Below, in pieces: positions 25,040-36,975 of a stretch of DNA of 64,000 bases (positions within the stretch are counted from its first letter, which is position 1; every line of letters starts with the position of its first letter). The position numbers were made by a program, and so were the translations under genes. The stretch is from Delphinus delphis (taxonomy: Eukaryota; Chordata; Mammalia; Artiodactyla; Delphinidae): the NCBI RefSeq assembly GCF_949987515.2, contig NC_082683.1, positions 125,822,582-125,886,581 of the forward strand, written 5' to 3'. A model generated the notes under the pieces. That model searched no databases and was not told the DNA's origin. It saw only the letters and a program-made list of their open reading frames with translations.

Positions 25040-25600
25040 TAAAGCTGGTGGGATTGTAAAATGGAATATAGTTTGGCAACTTCTTAAACTAAACATCTAC
25101 TCACCATATAACCCAGGAATTGAAGTCTTGAGAGCTTATTTATTCACTGAGCATTTTTTATTCATAAAAAACTGGAAGAAATCCAAATGTCTTTTAGCAG
25201 GTGAATAGTTAAGCACATATGGTATATCCATTAGATATATACCATGGAATATTTACTCAACCTTACTTAAAATAAGGAATGAAATTTTGCCACTTGCAAC
25301 AACATGGATGGACTTGGAGGGCATTACACTCAGTGAAATAAGTCAGACAGAGAAAGACGAATGCTCTATGTTATCACTTACCTGTGGAATCTAAAAAATA
25401 AAACAATTGGATGGATATAACAAAACAGAAACAGAAACAGTGTACCTGTACACAGGTACAGTGGGGAGAGGGAAGGAGGAGGGGAAGATAGGGGTAAGGA
25501 ATTAAGAGGTACAAACTATTATGTATAAAATAAATAAGTTACAAGGATATATTGTACAGCACAGGGAATATAGCCAATATTTTTTAATAACTTTAAATGG
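25040..25600 (+). mobile_element. L1 3' fragment
   Basis: GGTGGGATTGTAAAATGGAATATAG...GCAACAACATGGATGGACTTGGAGGGCATTACACTCAG...GTACAGCACAGGGAATATAGCC. It stops at ATAACTTTAAATGG without a poly(A) tail. The missing end of the same type appears at 26,490-26,582. Confidence 0.8.
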
Positions 25601-25624
25601 AGTTTAAAGTTCTTTCACAGATGA

Positions 25625-25800
25625 AGAAACTGAGGCACCAAAAGGTTAGGTAATTTGCCCAAGCTCACACAACCAGTAACTGGTAGAGTTGGGTTTCTCA
25701 GGAGCCAGGAAAAACTGGACTCAGCCCCTCTCCCTGTCTACCAGCTGTGTGACTCGGAGAGTCCTCAGTTTGCTCATTTGTCACATGGGGACAATAATCC
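25625..25800 (-). repeat. MIR relics
   Basis: CAGATGAAGAAACTGAGGCACCAAAAGG...TTGCCCAAGCTCACACAACCAGTAA is antisense MIR. A separate sense-type piece (CCAGCTGTGTGACTCGG...CATTTGTCACATGGGGACAATAATCC) follows. Confidence 0.75.
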
Positions 25801-26009
25801 CACTGTGAGCACTAATGACAGACTGGCAACAAAAGCTATGAGTGCTGTACCAGGGTGCCCGGGACTGCTGCTCCTAAAACCCCTCTTGGTGATATATGTG
25901 TGGGCTGTCCCCCATACCCCCTCAGAATGCTGTGGAAATGTCTTTTGGCCTCTTTTCTGTACTGTGGATGTTTGGGTGCCCATTCTCATCCCCATCTCCT
26001 AGAGCCAAC

Positions 26010-26290
26010 AGCAAAAAACATTTATCGGGTGCCCACTTATGTGCCAGGCACTGTGCTGGGTCCTTTACTCATATTATCTCAACTTGATCCTCACAACAGC
26101 TCTATGGGGTCTTGTCTGACTATAGACCTGGTACCAAGGTTGAGCCCCTTTGGGCTCCTTGGCTCTCAGCAGAACCTTGTGTCTTTCCACATGTGGAGTA
26201 ACAGACCCAGCAAAAGGAAATGACCTGCCCAAGGACACCTAGCAGGTAATGGCAGAACCAGAATTCTGCAGATCTTCCGACTCGGTCTGC
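26010..26290 (-). repeat. MIR-like relic
   Basis: ATTTATCGGGTGCCCACTTATGTGCCAGGCACTGTGCTGGGTCC...CTCACAACAGCTCTATGGGG and CAAGGACACCTAGCAGGTAATGG fit a MIR in antisense. Confidence 0.65.
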
Positions 26291-26489
26291 TGACTTTTCC
26301 TCAGCACTAGCTCGCCGTTATCCTTCCTTGGCTCACAAAACTTGCCAAGGATGAGCAGAGGGAAGTGGTGCCTGAGAGGCTGCCTTCTCCATCTTCCTCT
26401 CCAGTGCCTGGAACCTCCCCCTCCCCAGACCACCCCATTCCACTCCCACTCTCCTCCCAAATGTGAATAAAAGGAAGTCACAAAGTGTC

Positions 26490-26582
26490 AAAAAACAAAC
26501 TATAAAAATATTGAATCACTATGTTGTATACCTGAAACTAATATAATATGTAAATCAACTGTACTTCAATTTTTTAAAAAAA
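26490..26582 (+). mobile_element. L1 3' end fragment
   Basis: AATATTGAATCACTATGTTGTATACCTGAAACTAATATAATATG...CAACTGTACTTCAATTTTTTAAAAAAAGG is the last 90 bp of an L1 3' UTR with its A tail. Confidence 0.8.
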
Positions 26583-26599
26583 GGAAATGAATTGTAGTT

Positions 26600-27000
26600 A
26601 TGAACTATAATTTGATTAATACACGCAAGAACATGGATGATCTTCAGGTCATTCTCAAAATGGTACATGTTGTATGATTTCACTTATATAACATTTTCAA
26701 ATAACAAAATCATGGAAATAGAGAACAGATGGGTGGTTACCTGTGATTCAGGATGGGGAGTGGGAAAAGTGTGGGTGTAACTGTAAAGGGGTAGCAAAAG
26801 AGAGCCTTGTGGTTGAAGAGTTCTGTATCTTGATTGAGGTGGTAGTTTCATGAATCTACACTAGAACAAAATTACATAGAACTACTCACACACACAAGCA
26901 GGTAAAACTGGTGACATCTGAATAAGCTCTGTGTATTATACCAATGTCAACATCCCAGTTTTGATATTGGACTATAGTTATACAAAATCAGTTGATTTTA
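26600..27000 (+). mobile_element. Old L1 3' fragment
   Basis: ACATGGATGATCTTCAGGTC...GTATGATTTCACTTATATAAC...GAGAACAGATGGGTGGTTACC...TTGATTGAGGTGGTAGTTTCATG is L1M 3' UTR text. Confidence 0.7.
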
Positions 27001-27214
27001 AGTAAAGGAGATTACTTTCATTAATGTGGATGAACCACATCCAATAAGTTGAAGGTCTAACTTAAGAGGAAAAACTGTGGTTTCCCAGAGAGGAAGAAGT
27101 TCTGCCTCAAGAACAACATCAAGTCCTGCCTGAGTTTCCAGTCCACTGGCCTCTGCCCTACAGATTTCAGACTTGCCAGTCCCCGTGGACACATGAGCCA
27201 ATTCCTTAACATAA

Positions 27215-27700
27215 ATCTCTTTGTACATGCTGGTACAATGAGGATTATAACAGCTTCATTCGTAAGAGCCACAAACTGGAAACAACCCAAATGTCCACCA
27301 ATAAGTGAATGCATAAACAAATTATGGTTATCCGTAAAATGAAATGCTACTCAGTAATAAAAAGAATTAAATTATTGATACACAGCAAGGATGGATCTCA
27401 AAACAATAACAAAGGTAAATGAGAAAGAATACCTACTGTATGATTCCATTAATATGAAACTCTAGAAAATGGAAACTAATCAATAGCGACAAAAAGCAAA
27501 ACTGTTGTTGTCTAGGTGGGGATAGGGGTGAGGTTTGCAGAATTTGTGAGGAGGGAAGATGGATTAAAAAGGGGGCACAAGAAACTTTGGGGGTGACGGA
27601 TGTGCTCATGATTTTGTTTGTGATGAGGTTTCGTGGCTGTACCCATGTGAAAACTCACCAGATTGCAGACTTTACATTAAAATATTCAGTTTGTCATATA
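27215..27700 (+). mobile_element. Old L1 3' fragment
   Basis: CTGGAAACAACCCAAATGTCCACC...AAATTATGGTTATCC...GGATGGATCTCAAAACAATAAC...GGGGGTGACGGATGTGCTCATG. A second copy of the same class as the preceding element. Confidence 0.75.
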
Positions 27701-27722
27701 TCTATTCTTCCGTAAAGTGGTT

Positions 27723-27774
27723 GGAAGGAAAGAAAGAAGGAAGGAAAGAAGGAAGGGAGGGAGGAAGGGAGGAA
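27723..27774 (+). repeat. (GGAA/GAAA)n purine tract
   Basis: 52-bp run of A and G only, a simple-sequence microsatellite. Confidence 0.9.
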
Positions 27775-28033
27775 ATTCCTAATCTTAAGAATTTTAGAGT
27801 CTTGATTTAGAATTGATGAAGGGCGTTGAGACTTGGTACGTATAAAGCATATAGGGAGAAGAGTCCACAAAGGCACCAGAAGTCCAGCACATTTACTCTT
27901 TTAAGGAAAGGACTTATGGACCATCTCCTCCCTAATGTGTTGCATCACCACCACTGGTGGCTATCCTTCTCCTCTGAGCCTTCCCCTTACTACTACTTAC
28001 TACTACTACATGAGAGACTCCCAGCTAGTTTCT

Positions 28034-28246
28034 TTTTTTTTTTTTTTTTTTTTGGTACGCGGGGCTCTCACTGCTGTGGCCTCTCCCGTTGCGGAGCACA
28101 GGCTCCGGACGCGCAGGCTCAGCGGCCATGGCTCACGGGCCCAGCCGCTCCGCGGCATGTGGGATCTTCCCGGACCGGGTCACGAACCCGTATCCACTGC
28201 ATCGGCAGGCGGACTCACAACCACTGCGCCACCAGGGAAGCCCAAT
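28034..28246 (-). mobile_element. CHR-type SINE (compact cetacean variant)
   Basis: Poly-T, then GGTACGCGGGGCTCTCACTGCTGTGGCC..., ending CACCAGGGAAGCCC. Flanked by CAGCTAGTTTCT at 28,022-28,033 and 28,247-28,258. The clean duplication suggests a recent insertion. Confidence 0.95.
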
Positions 28247-28374
28247 CAGCTAGTTTCTCTACCTCCAGTTCCTCCTCCTTCCAATACACCCTGCATTCCA
28301 TGACAAGATAAATTTACCTTAAATTGAATTTGCAGTATATTACTTGTACAGTTAAAGATTTTTAACATTTTCCC

Positions 28375-28860
28375 ACTATCTGTGGGTAAAAGGCTCTGAC
28401 CCCTTAGCCTGGGCATCAGAGCTCTCCCTAAGCAGATCTCAAGCTGATTTCATGGCCCTCATTCCACTGCAGTACTTATCCACTCACTGGTCCTGTGCCT
28501 CTTGCTTAAGTTTGCTCTGCCACTGACTGTTTCTAGAGTAGTGTCCTTTCTCCATCTGGGTTACTCAACTGTATTCAACCTCCAAAGCCATTTTCTTACC
28601 CCACCTCCTACAAAGCCTCCCTTGACTACTTCTGCCTACAGTGATTTTTACCTGAGCTTTGGGACATTCTTCTGACTCTTTGATTCACATTTGCCCACAG
28701 ATGATCTTATGATATTCCATGTTGACGTGTTTAGTTTCAATTTTCATTCAATAACCCATACATTCAACAAATTCAACAAGTATGTATTAAATTCCAAGTC
28801 AGAATAAGATTACTGCCTTTAAGTAGATTACAGACATGTTTGAGATTTTATTTGCTAACT
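28375..28860 (-). repeat. L2 relic
   Basis: CCTCCAAAGCCATTTTCTTACCCCACCTCC...AAGCCTCCCTTGACTACTTCTGCC...TTTACCTGAGC follows the antisense of an L2 3' end. Confidence 0.55.
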
Positions 28861-29336
28861 GACAAGTAGAAAAATAATTATAACGTAGTAAGTTTTGTGA
28901 TAGAAGTATTAACGCACAGAGCAGGGGAAACAGTCCAGTCTGGAAGCTGAAGATACGTGTAAGATTAGAGTGCACTGGTGTATATGATGGTATTTGCTTG
29001 TTTTTTTTCCTCCTCAGTTGTCTTCCCTGAAGAGACGTCCCATTCTTAAGTTCAAGGATATTTCCTGGCTTAAATTAATCATATGTCTGACTTTGACTTA
29101 GAAATATGCTCATGAAACTTGGCAAGTAAAGACCGATTCCTGAAAACGACCACTCCTTAGAAAACATACAGTGGACAGCAAAGGGGCCCAAGGGCAGAGG
29201 GCTAAGGAATTAAAACCCATCAATTTGCATAGGAAACAACTCGCTCAACCTAACCCTCAAAACTTTTATTACTATATTAGTCACTACAACTATTTTCTGA
29301 TTGCTATGGTAATAGACTATTTAAAACAAGCCTTCA
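28861..29336. other. Gene-free stretch
   Basis: Nothing recognised. Confidence 0.45.
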
Positions 29337-29353
29337 TTAAGAATTGTTACAAC

Positions 29354-29705
29354 GGACTTCCCTGGTGGTGCAGTGGTTAAGAATCCGCCTGCCAATGCAG
29401 AGGACACGGGTTCGAGCCCTGGTCCAGGAAGATCCCACATGCTGCAGAGCAACTAAGCCCGTGTGCCACAACTACTGAGCCTGTGCTCTAGAGCCTGTGA
29501 GCCACAACTACTGAGTCCACGTGCCACAGCTACGGAAGCCCATGTGCCTAGAGCCCATGCTCCACAACAAGAGAAGCCACAGCAATGAGAAGACCACGCA
29601 CTGCAATGAAGAGCAGCCCCCACTCGCCACAACTAGAGAAAGCCCACGTGCAGCAACAAAGACCCAACACAGCCAAAAATAAATAAATTTATAAATAAAA
29701 AAAGA
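29354..29705 (+). mobile_element. CHR-type SINE (long variant)
   Basis: GGACTTCCCTGGTGGTGCAGTGG...GCCAAAAATAAATAAATTTATAAATAAAA. Flanked by an imperfect duplication AAGAATTGTTAC / AAGAATTGTCAC (about 29,340 and 29,707). Confidence 0.95.
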
Positions 29706-30159
29706 AAGAATTGTCACATCATTGTCTCAGTCAAAACTATCAACATTTTTCTTGTTATTGACATTTATGGAAACATTCATTTCCAAGAAGACAAGTAGAC
29801 CTCTGAACTTTCTAAATGAGGACTCCAAGCTTTCTGGTCTGAATAGGAAGCAGTTTGGCAAGATTATCAACCACCATCACCAAGGAAATGAACTCTAAGC
29901 TAAGACTTAAAAGGTAAGTAGAAAGGAGTCAGGCAAAGATGAATATAGAGCGGGTAGAGCATCCAAGGAAAGAGAGCAACATACGTGAAAGTCCAGGATT
30001 GGTGAATAGTTGACAGTACATGGTCAAAGTCAAGAAGAGTTCAGAGAATCTGGGTAGTGAAAGATAAGACTAGATAAGGAAGCAGGGACCAGCTTGTAAA
30101 CTCTGTGAAGTACCCTCAACATAATCCTAAATGCCATAAGCAGCAGCTGAAGAGTTTCA

Positions 30160-30600
30160 ATCAGTTGTTCAACAAATATTGATTGAAAGCCTTTTATGTG
30201 CAGGCACCCTCCTAAGCACTGAGGATACAGCCATAAATAGGACAGATAAAGTCCCAGATCTCACGAAACTGACATTCTGAAGAGGGAGAGGAAGACAACA
30301 GATAAGTAAACATATAATTGAACAAGGTGATTTCAGTCAGTGATATCTATTGTGAAGAATATAAAACAAGGCTATGGACAATGAGAAGGTGAGGGAAGGA
30401 AAGCTACCTATCTTTGGATAGTTAGAATAGGTCTCTCTGAGAAGGTGACCACATTTGAACTGAGACCCGAAGGATATCAAGAAGCTATGTGCAAAGATGT
30501 GCGACAGACATTTAGAGTGAATAGTAAGTGCAAATGCCCTGAGGTGGGAGCAAACTTGGCCTGCTCAAGGAATAAAAAGAAGGTCAGTGTGCCTACAGTG
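30160..30600 (+). repeat. L2 relic
   Basis: TCAACAAATATTGATTGAAAGCCTTTTATGTGCAGGCACC...GATACAGCCATAAATAGGACAGA...GAACTGAGACCCGAAGGATATCAAGAAGC follows an L2 3' end in sense. Confidence 0.7.
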
Positions 30601-31385
30601 TAGTGAGCTAGGAGGGAAAAAACTGGATGCAATTATTTGCTTAGAATTTCAAAAAGTGATCATTGATATTAACATGTTTCTGGTGGAAAAGTTTTGGTGT
30701 TTCATTGGTTGTGGTTAATATCTTTCAAAGTTGTTTCCTGTTCAGGATAAAAAGCTGGAAGTACCATTTGGAAAGTCCCAAGGTTCACCCGGGTCCTTAG
30801 GATTAACTGTTTCCAAAACTCTGTCAGTAACAAGAAAATCATTGATATTCTTGACTAGTTTAGACAATGGACAGATAATTCTCAAACAAGATTTGTTTTA
30901 AGAAGACATTTTCCATAGCAATCAGACAATAGTCCTCAGTGACTAATATGGTAAGACAAAGGGTGTTAGCTGTTTCCCCCAACCTCTTGGCTTGCTGTAT
31001 CTTACTTTTCCACCCTTTGTTCCTGAAATTGTCAAATCCATAAACTTACCAAGGGTTGACTAGCCTCTGGGGAACTGCTGTACATTCAGCAAACTGACAA
31101 TGGACAGATTTATACACCATGGATAACTAATAGGAAATAGCTTGAATGGAAAATAAGAGTTTTTCATTTGCAAATGGGTTCCTTTTCTAAGAGCAACTAC
31201 TGGAGAAACTGTCATGCAAGCAAAATTAATCTTTGGAGTCCCCTTTCCCTTTTTTTGTGTGTGTCTTCTCTTTCTATAGGCGTCAGAAGTATTGTGGTCA
31301 CTGAATCTCACCTTTACAGAAAAAAAAGTGATTTGATAAACTAATTTACATGAAAGTATTATTGTTCTAATGTAATTGTATTTTC
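30601..31385. other. Gene-free stretch
   Basis: Nothing recognised. Confidence 0.45.
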
Positions 31386-31394
31386 AAAGGGATC

Positions 31395-31472
31395 CCAAGG
31401 AGAGAGACAATCTAAGTGTCCATCAATAGATGAATGGATAAAGAAAATGTGGTACACACGTGCACGCACGTG

Positions 31473-31524
<52 letters not shown>

Positions 31525-32100
31525 GGAATACTACACAGCCATGAAAAAGAAAGGAAATCCTGCCATTTGAGACAACATAGATAAACTATGAAGGAATTTT
31601 ACTAAGTAAAGTCAGGCAGAGAGAGAAAAATACTGTATGATCTCACTTATATGTGGAATCTTAAAAAAAAATCTCGTAGAAAAAGAGATCAGATTTGTGG
31701 TTGCCAGAGGCAGGGGTGGTGGGGCGGGTGGGAGAATTGGATGAAGGTGGTCAAAAGTTACAAACTTCCAGTTTATACCTACCTGGAAGATAAAGATAAA
31801 TAAGTACTGGGGATGTAATGTAGGACATGATGTTTATAGTTAACACTGCTCTATGGGATATTGAAAAGTTGCTAAGAGAGCAAATCCTAAAAGTTCTCAC
31901 CACGAGGAAAAAAAATGCTTTTTTCTTTCTTTTTTTTCATATTTATATGAGATGATGGATGTTAACTAAACTGGTGGTAATCATTTCCAAAAGTATGTCA
32001 GTCAAGTCATTATGCTGTACACCTTAAACTTCTACTGTGCTGTACGTTAATTATATCTCAATGAAACTGAATGAAAAAATAAAATTTTTATAAAAAGAGA
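31395..32100 (+). mobile_element. L1 3' fragment
   Basis: AAGTGTCCATCAATAGATGAATGGATAAAGAAAATGTGGTACACAC then a CA repeat, then ACTGGAATACTACACAGCCATGAAAAAGAAAGG...CCTTAAACTTCTACTGTGCTGTACG and an A-rich end. The CA repeat sits where L1 copies often carry TA/CA stretches. Confidence 0.85.
31477..31517 (+). repeat. (CA)n microsatellite
   Basis: About 20 CA units preceded by GTGCACGCACGTGCACG, inside the L1 fragment. Likely length-polymorphic. Confidence 0.95.
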
Positions 32101-32169
32101 AAGAAGGAAGCCCAGGTAGTCATAATGGGGTAAGTAACCTTTGATAATGAAAGATTGCTTTATGAGGAA

Positions 32170-33050
32170 TAGTTATAGCAGTGTTCTAGAGACACGATGC
32201 AAATGGTAGTTTTGGCTAAATTAAGGAGAGTCTTGAATGTAGACTAAGAGATTTGAACTTCACCCTTGAGATAATAAAGAGTTACTGAAAGTTTTTGAGT
32301 AAAGGAGTGATGTAATAAAATACTGACCCATTTCTCAGGCACTTAGGCCTTTCTCCAGAAGTCTGGTAAGGGGAGGCTGCCCTTGGAATAATCAGGGCTA
32401 CCAAAGTAAGTTCTCAAAATTTCCCCCAGAAAGTCTTCTATGGTGACCCCAATTTTACCACTTCTTTATGAAGACATCCTGAGTACTCTTTTCCATACAC
32501 TTGGTCCTTATGGTTCTGAGACAATGTAAATAAAGACAGAAACAGTTATGCTGACAGAGTATTACGAGATTATGGTGAACTCCTGGTGTGTTTTATGCCA
32601 TAGGAGATAAATCAAGAATTAATTTCTTTCTTATGTTTTAGATTTTTAAAAAATGAATGCAAATGTATGGTCTAATATTTTCTTCCTTTCTCCTTACAAG
32701 GAGGGGTCTTATATACCCACTTTGGAGACCACAGTCTTTGAAAATGGGAACCTATTAAAGATTTTAATGAGGGGAGAGACGAGAAGATTTTAATCAGGTG
32801 TGCTATGAAAACTATTATCTGGTGGTACGGGTTGAATGGATTAGGATTGGTCAAATTAGCATTGGGTGAATGGGGAAAATCCTTGATTAGAGAAAAACAA
32901 AGGAAGCAATTAACTAAATAATGGCAGTGGCAGCTCTAGAAAGTTTGTTTTAGCCAAATATGGGTATGAAAATGAAACATGAATCAAGAACAGTGGTTTC
33001 AAAAAAGACTAATGTCACATGTTTATAGGCAACTTTAGTGTACAACAGTA
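32170..33050. other. Gene-free stretch, possibly L2-like at its start
   Basis: TTGAATGTAGACTAAGAGATTTGAACTTCACCC...TTTTTGAGTAAAGGAGTGATG (32,230-32,310) looks like an L2 relic. The rest is unrecognised. Confidence 0.4.
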
Positions 33051-33084
33051 CATTTGAAACTCAGAGCTCAGTGGGGATAAACAG

Positions 33085-33245
33085 AACAAATACCCAACAT
33101 TTTACTGAAGAGGAGATATTAGAGAGATCTTGGTCATTTGCTGAAGGGCATGTTCACAGTTACTCAGGGCAAGGGTCAGGTCCAGGACTCAGGTCTGTCT
33201 GACTTCTATTCCAGTGGCCTTCCCACAACACCATGCTACCTGCTG
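33085..33245 (-). repeat. MIR-like relic
   Basis: GAAGAGGAGATATTAGAGAGATCTTGG...GGTCCAGGACTCAGGTCTGTCTGACTTC fits antisense MIR. Weak. Confidence 0.5.
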
Positions 33246-33750
33246 CTTCCTTGGATGTGTGTCTTTGCTGTGTGCTCCTGGCTCTGAGATGTGCTTAGTG
33301 ATTAAGAAACAACAGAAAGTCACAACACTCTGGTATGAAGATGCCCCCAAGAAATATTCAGGCCTGTAAGGTTTCTATTGCTTTCCCTGAGAATTTTATG
33401 GATGTTTGAATGAAATAAACACATCTTCACAGATTGATCATTATGTGTGGTAAGAAAAATCCAAGGGCTTATGCTCAGAGGTCTGTTACAGGCTTAACAG
33501 ATAGGAAGGGCGACATTTTCCTTGAATCTTGGGTGTAGGTTTTTTTAAAAAAACCCACTCTCTAAAATATTTTTTTCTCAACACAATTTAAAACTAAAGT
33601 GCTAAACTGTATTAGCTTATTTTAAAAGAATGCCAATTTGTAATGTGCCCATAGAACATGTGATTTGGATTGGTAAAATGAAGTTTTGAAGAAATATAAT
33701 TGATGGCAAATTTTAACAGGAAAAGCATTGAATTTAAAAGCTTTTACCTG

Positions 33751-34103
33751 GGGCTTCCCTGGTGGTGCAGTGGTTAAGAATCTGCTTGCCAGTGCAGGGA
33801 GCACCGGTTCGAGCCCTGGTTCAGGAAGATCCCACATGCCACGGAGCAACTAAGCCCGTGCGCCACAACTACTGAGCCTGTGATCTAGAGCCTGAGAGCC
33901 ACAACTACTGAGTCCGTGTGCCACAACTACTGAAGCCTGCGTCCCTAGAGCCTGTGCTCCACAACAAGAGAAGCCACCACAATGAGAAGCCCGCACACCG
34001 TAACGAAGAGTAGCCCCTGCTCGCCGCAACGAGAGAAAGCCCGTGCGCAGCAATGAAGACCCGACGCAGCCAAAAATAAATTAATTAAAAACAAAACAAG
34101 AAG
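33751..34103 (+). mobile_element. CHR-type SINE (long variant) with perfect 13-bp duplication
   Basis: GGGCTTCCCTGGTGGTGCAGTGG...CAGCCAAAAATAAATTAATTAAAAACAAAAC. Flanked by AAGCTTTTACCTG at 33,738-33,750 and 34,104-34,116, both intact. Confidence 0.96.
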
Positions 34104-34116
34104 AAGCTTTTACCTG

Positions 34117-34710
34117 TTACCATGAGTCAGCTTCACATCTGACTGAGGTCATGTAGCGCCATGATTTGGAGCTTTGCTTCCTATGGTGCCAGTCATAGTC
34201 TAGCAGCAACAGCGCCTGAGCTTGTTAGAAATCCAGAATCTCCCCCCGCCCACCTCCCGCAGCACCTAGAAATGTGCTTGCCAGATAGTAGGTGCTCAGT
34301 AAATATTCAATGAGTCAAGGAATTAACATATTCTCAGCGTTCAGTGCTTTTTCATGGACCAGTCCTTCTGCCCTCCCAACCCCACTCCTCTAGCCATCTG
34401 ATAAAAATTTACTTACATTTGAGTCTGAGATCAAGTGTTATCTCTTCTGAGAAGTCTTCCCTCACAGGCCCAAAGTAATTTCTCCTGTGTGTTAGCCCTG
34501 GCTCAAGGGTGACTGCCAGTATTGCTTTCTCCTCTTGCATGTTAATTGTTTGTTTGCATGTCTATGTAAGGAAACTAGTAACTTCCTCTAATGAAGTAAA
34601 ACCCCTATCCTTTAGGATTGGCAATGGGGAAACTCTTAATTAAGAAGCGAGGTAGTACTCACCCCACATTCCCCTTATGAGATCTAGCTTACTCATCTTT
34701 AGCCTATGAT
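34117..34710. other. Gene-free stretch with an MIR/L2-like tail
   Basis: GTGCTTGCCAGATAGTAGGTGCTCAGTAAATATTCAATGAG (34,271-34,313) is the common end text of L2/MIR elements. The rest is unrecognised. Confidence 0.45.
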
Positions 34711-34911
34711 CTTTTTTTGCGGTACACGGGCCTCTCACCGTTGTGGCCTCTCCCGTTGCGGAGCATGGGCTCCGGACGCGCAGGCTCAGTGGCCATGGCT
34801 CACGGGCCCAGCCGCTCCGCGGCATGTGGGATCTTCCCGGACCGGGGCACGAACCCTCATCCCCTGCATCGGCAGGCAGACTCTCAACCACTGCGCCACC
34901 AGGGAAACCCC
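34711..34911 (-). mobile_element. CHR-type SINE (compact cetacean variant)
   Basis: TTTTTTTGCGGTACACGGGCCTCTCACC...GCGCCACCAGGGAAACCCC. Overlapping open frames on both strands here come from the SINE. No clear target site duplication. Confidence 0.93.
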
Positions 34912-34989
34912 AAGGTCCCCCTTTTCTTGCGTCCACTTGGAAGAGGCTATCTGTCCCTACAGGACTGTCTCAATTTTTGAAGGTAAGAT

Positions 34990-36580
34990 TTAAAAAAAGA
35001 AAGGCAGAATTTCCTAGCTCTGTGACCAATCTTGCAACTTCTGCTTCTATCTGAAAATCTACTAAGTCACTATCAGATGATTGACACTAGGAAATATCCA
35101 CCTATCCTCTTCCCCATCCACTTTCTCCCTTATACACCCCATTACAGGCATATGGTCTTAATCTAGAGCTTGAAAGGACAACCCTGTCAGAAACCCGCAC
35201 AGTATGTGTGACATTCACACAAGAGGTTCCCTAGTTGTGTTACTATTTCTACCGCAGATTGGAAGCTCCCTAAAAACACAGAATGTATCATTTTATCTTT
35301 ACATCCCGTTGTCAAGCTCAGTGTCTGACATATGATAGGAAGAGGGGCATTTTTCTTGATTCTTGGGTATAGGTTTTTTAAAAGACTGAACTTGGAAGTT
35401 AATACTGATTTATTGAGTGATTCTTTTTCGATTGTGACTTATTCCACAAAATTATAAGGTTAAGGATAGTGCTACCGAATTGGTATAAATGGCTAACCAT
35501 ACAATTATCATCCAAATCAGCAGACTTTTGAGAATGCTAGAATGTTAAACCAGATGGGACACTGGGACAACAGGTATGGACCTGGGACTGTCTCAGGTAA
35601 ACTAGGACGTATGGTTATTCTAGGTTTGAAGCTCAGCAGTGTTGCCCCATAAACCAAATCTCCACCTGGGATGAAACGCTAGGGGTACAGCCAGGTCACT
35701 TGGGCTGCCATAAAATGCTTCTCCTTGTCCTCTTACCTTGGTCACATGACCCTGTTCCTTCAGTGTCTTCTCCGCTGTGAGTCACCAGCAGTTCCACTTC
35801 TAGTCACGTGTTTAAAGGTTCAACTCTTGTGCAAATTCCAGGAAATCTCTTGACTCCCTGATTGGTCTTTTTCCTTGGGCTCCAACATCTTACCTTTCCC
35901 CAGACTCTTTCTAGTGCTCTAAATTTTAATTGATATAATTCCATATATGTCTCTCTATCATTCTTCATTGCTCTCCTTTCCCTCTTACCTTCCCAGCTTT
36001 GTTTGTTTTGCTTTCATACATCTCTCTTCTTCTGAGGCTTGAATCCTATCAGTTATCTATGTTCTGTTTCCCATTAGTTAATATCTGACCCTTCATAAAT
36101 TAAATTTGACAAAGTCTCTTGATTAACAAAGGAAATGCACAAGTCACAGTAAAGGGGGCACGCAGAAGTCAAATATAATTGGGGACTTGTTTATTCATCA
36201 CACCATTTCTATAAAGATCCAGGAGAAAAGGGGGGTAACTGGAAGTGTGTTTGGTTACCAGAGAACCCAAGAGTAAACTTTTCTTAGAAGTATTACGTGT
36301 CTTTGAGAGAAATTATTAAAGATGGAAATAGTCTTTTCGACATACAATAAGTACTTGATGAATTCTTGTTGGCAAGAGAATGCATTTGGGCTTTAGCATA
36401 GTACAGAATTCCGTTTGATTTGTTAAGTATTGGACAAGATTAAACATGAATGGACTGGCACCTAGGAAGTGGCTCCTAGCAGGGGGCTCAATTCTTCCTC
36501 TTACTACAATACTCCTGAGAGGTAAAAACTTCCCATGCACGTTTATGTGTGACCAAACAGTGGGACCATACAAGATGTCT
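34990..36580. other. Gene-free stretch of 1.6 kb
   Basis: No gene or clear repeat recognised. Confidence 0.45.
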
Positions 36581-36975
36581 TTATTTTTTAATTGAAATAT
36601 AACTGACATACAACATTATATTAGTTCCAGATGTAAAACATAATGACTCAATATATGTATATATTTTGAAATGATCACCACAATAAGTTTAGCTACTCTC
36701 TGTCACCATACAAGGTTATAAAAATTTTTTCTTGGGATGAGAACTTATAAGATTTATTTTCTTAGCAACTTTCAAATTTGAAATGCAATATTATTGACTG
36801 TAGACACCATGCTGTATATTACCTCCCCATGACTTATTTATTTTATAACTGGAAGTTTGTACCTCTTAATCCCCTTCACCCACTTCACCCCAACCCCCTT
36901 CCCCTCTGGCAATTTTGTTCTCTGTATCTATGAGTTTTGTTTTGTTTATTTGTTTGTCTTTTTTAGATTAACAAT
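36580..36975 (-). mobile_element. L1 3' fragment, antisense
   Basis: TTTTTTAATTGAAATATAACTGACATACAACATTATATTAG...CACAATAAGTTTAGCTAC...GTACCTCTTAATCCCCTTCACCC...CAATTTTGTTCTCTGTATCTATGAG is antisense L1 3' text. Confidence 0.85.

Noticed and set aside
34640..35054. Several overlapping open frames on both strands, rich in Arg/Gly/Pro
   Set aside because: They lie on a compact CHR SINE. The same peptide words (GHGSRAQPLRGMWDLPGPG) recur at 27,935, 47,074 and 50,027 wherever that SINE is present.
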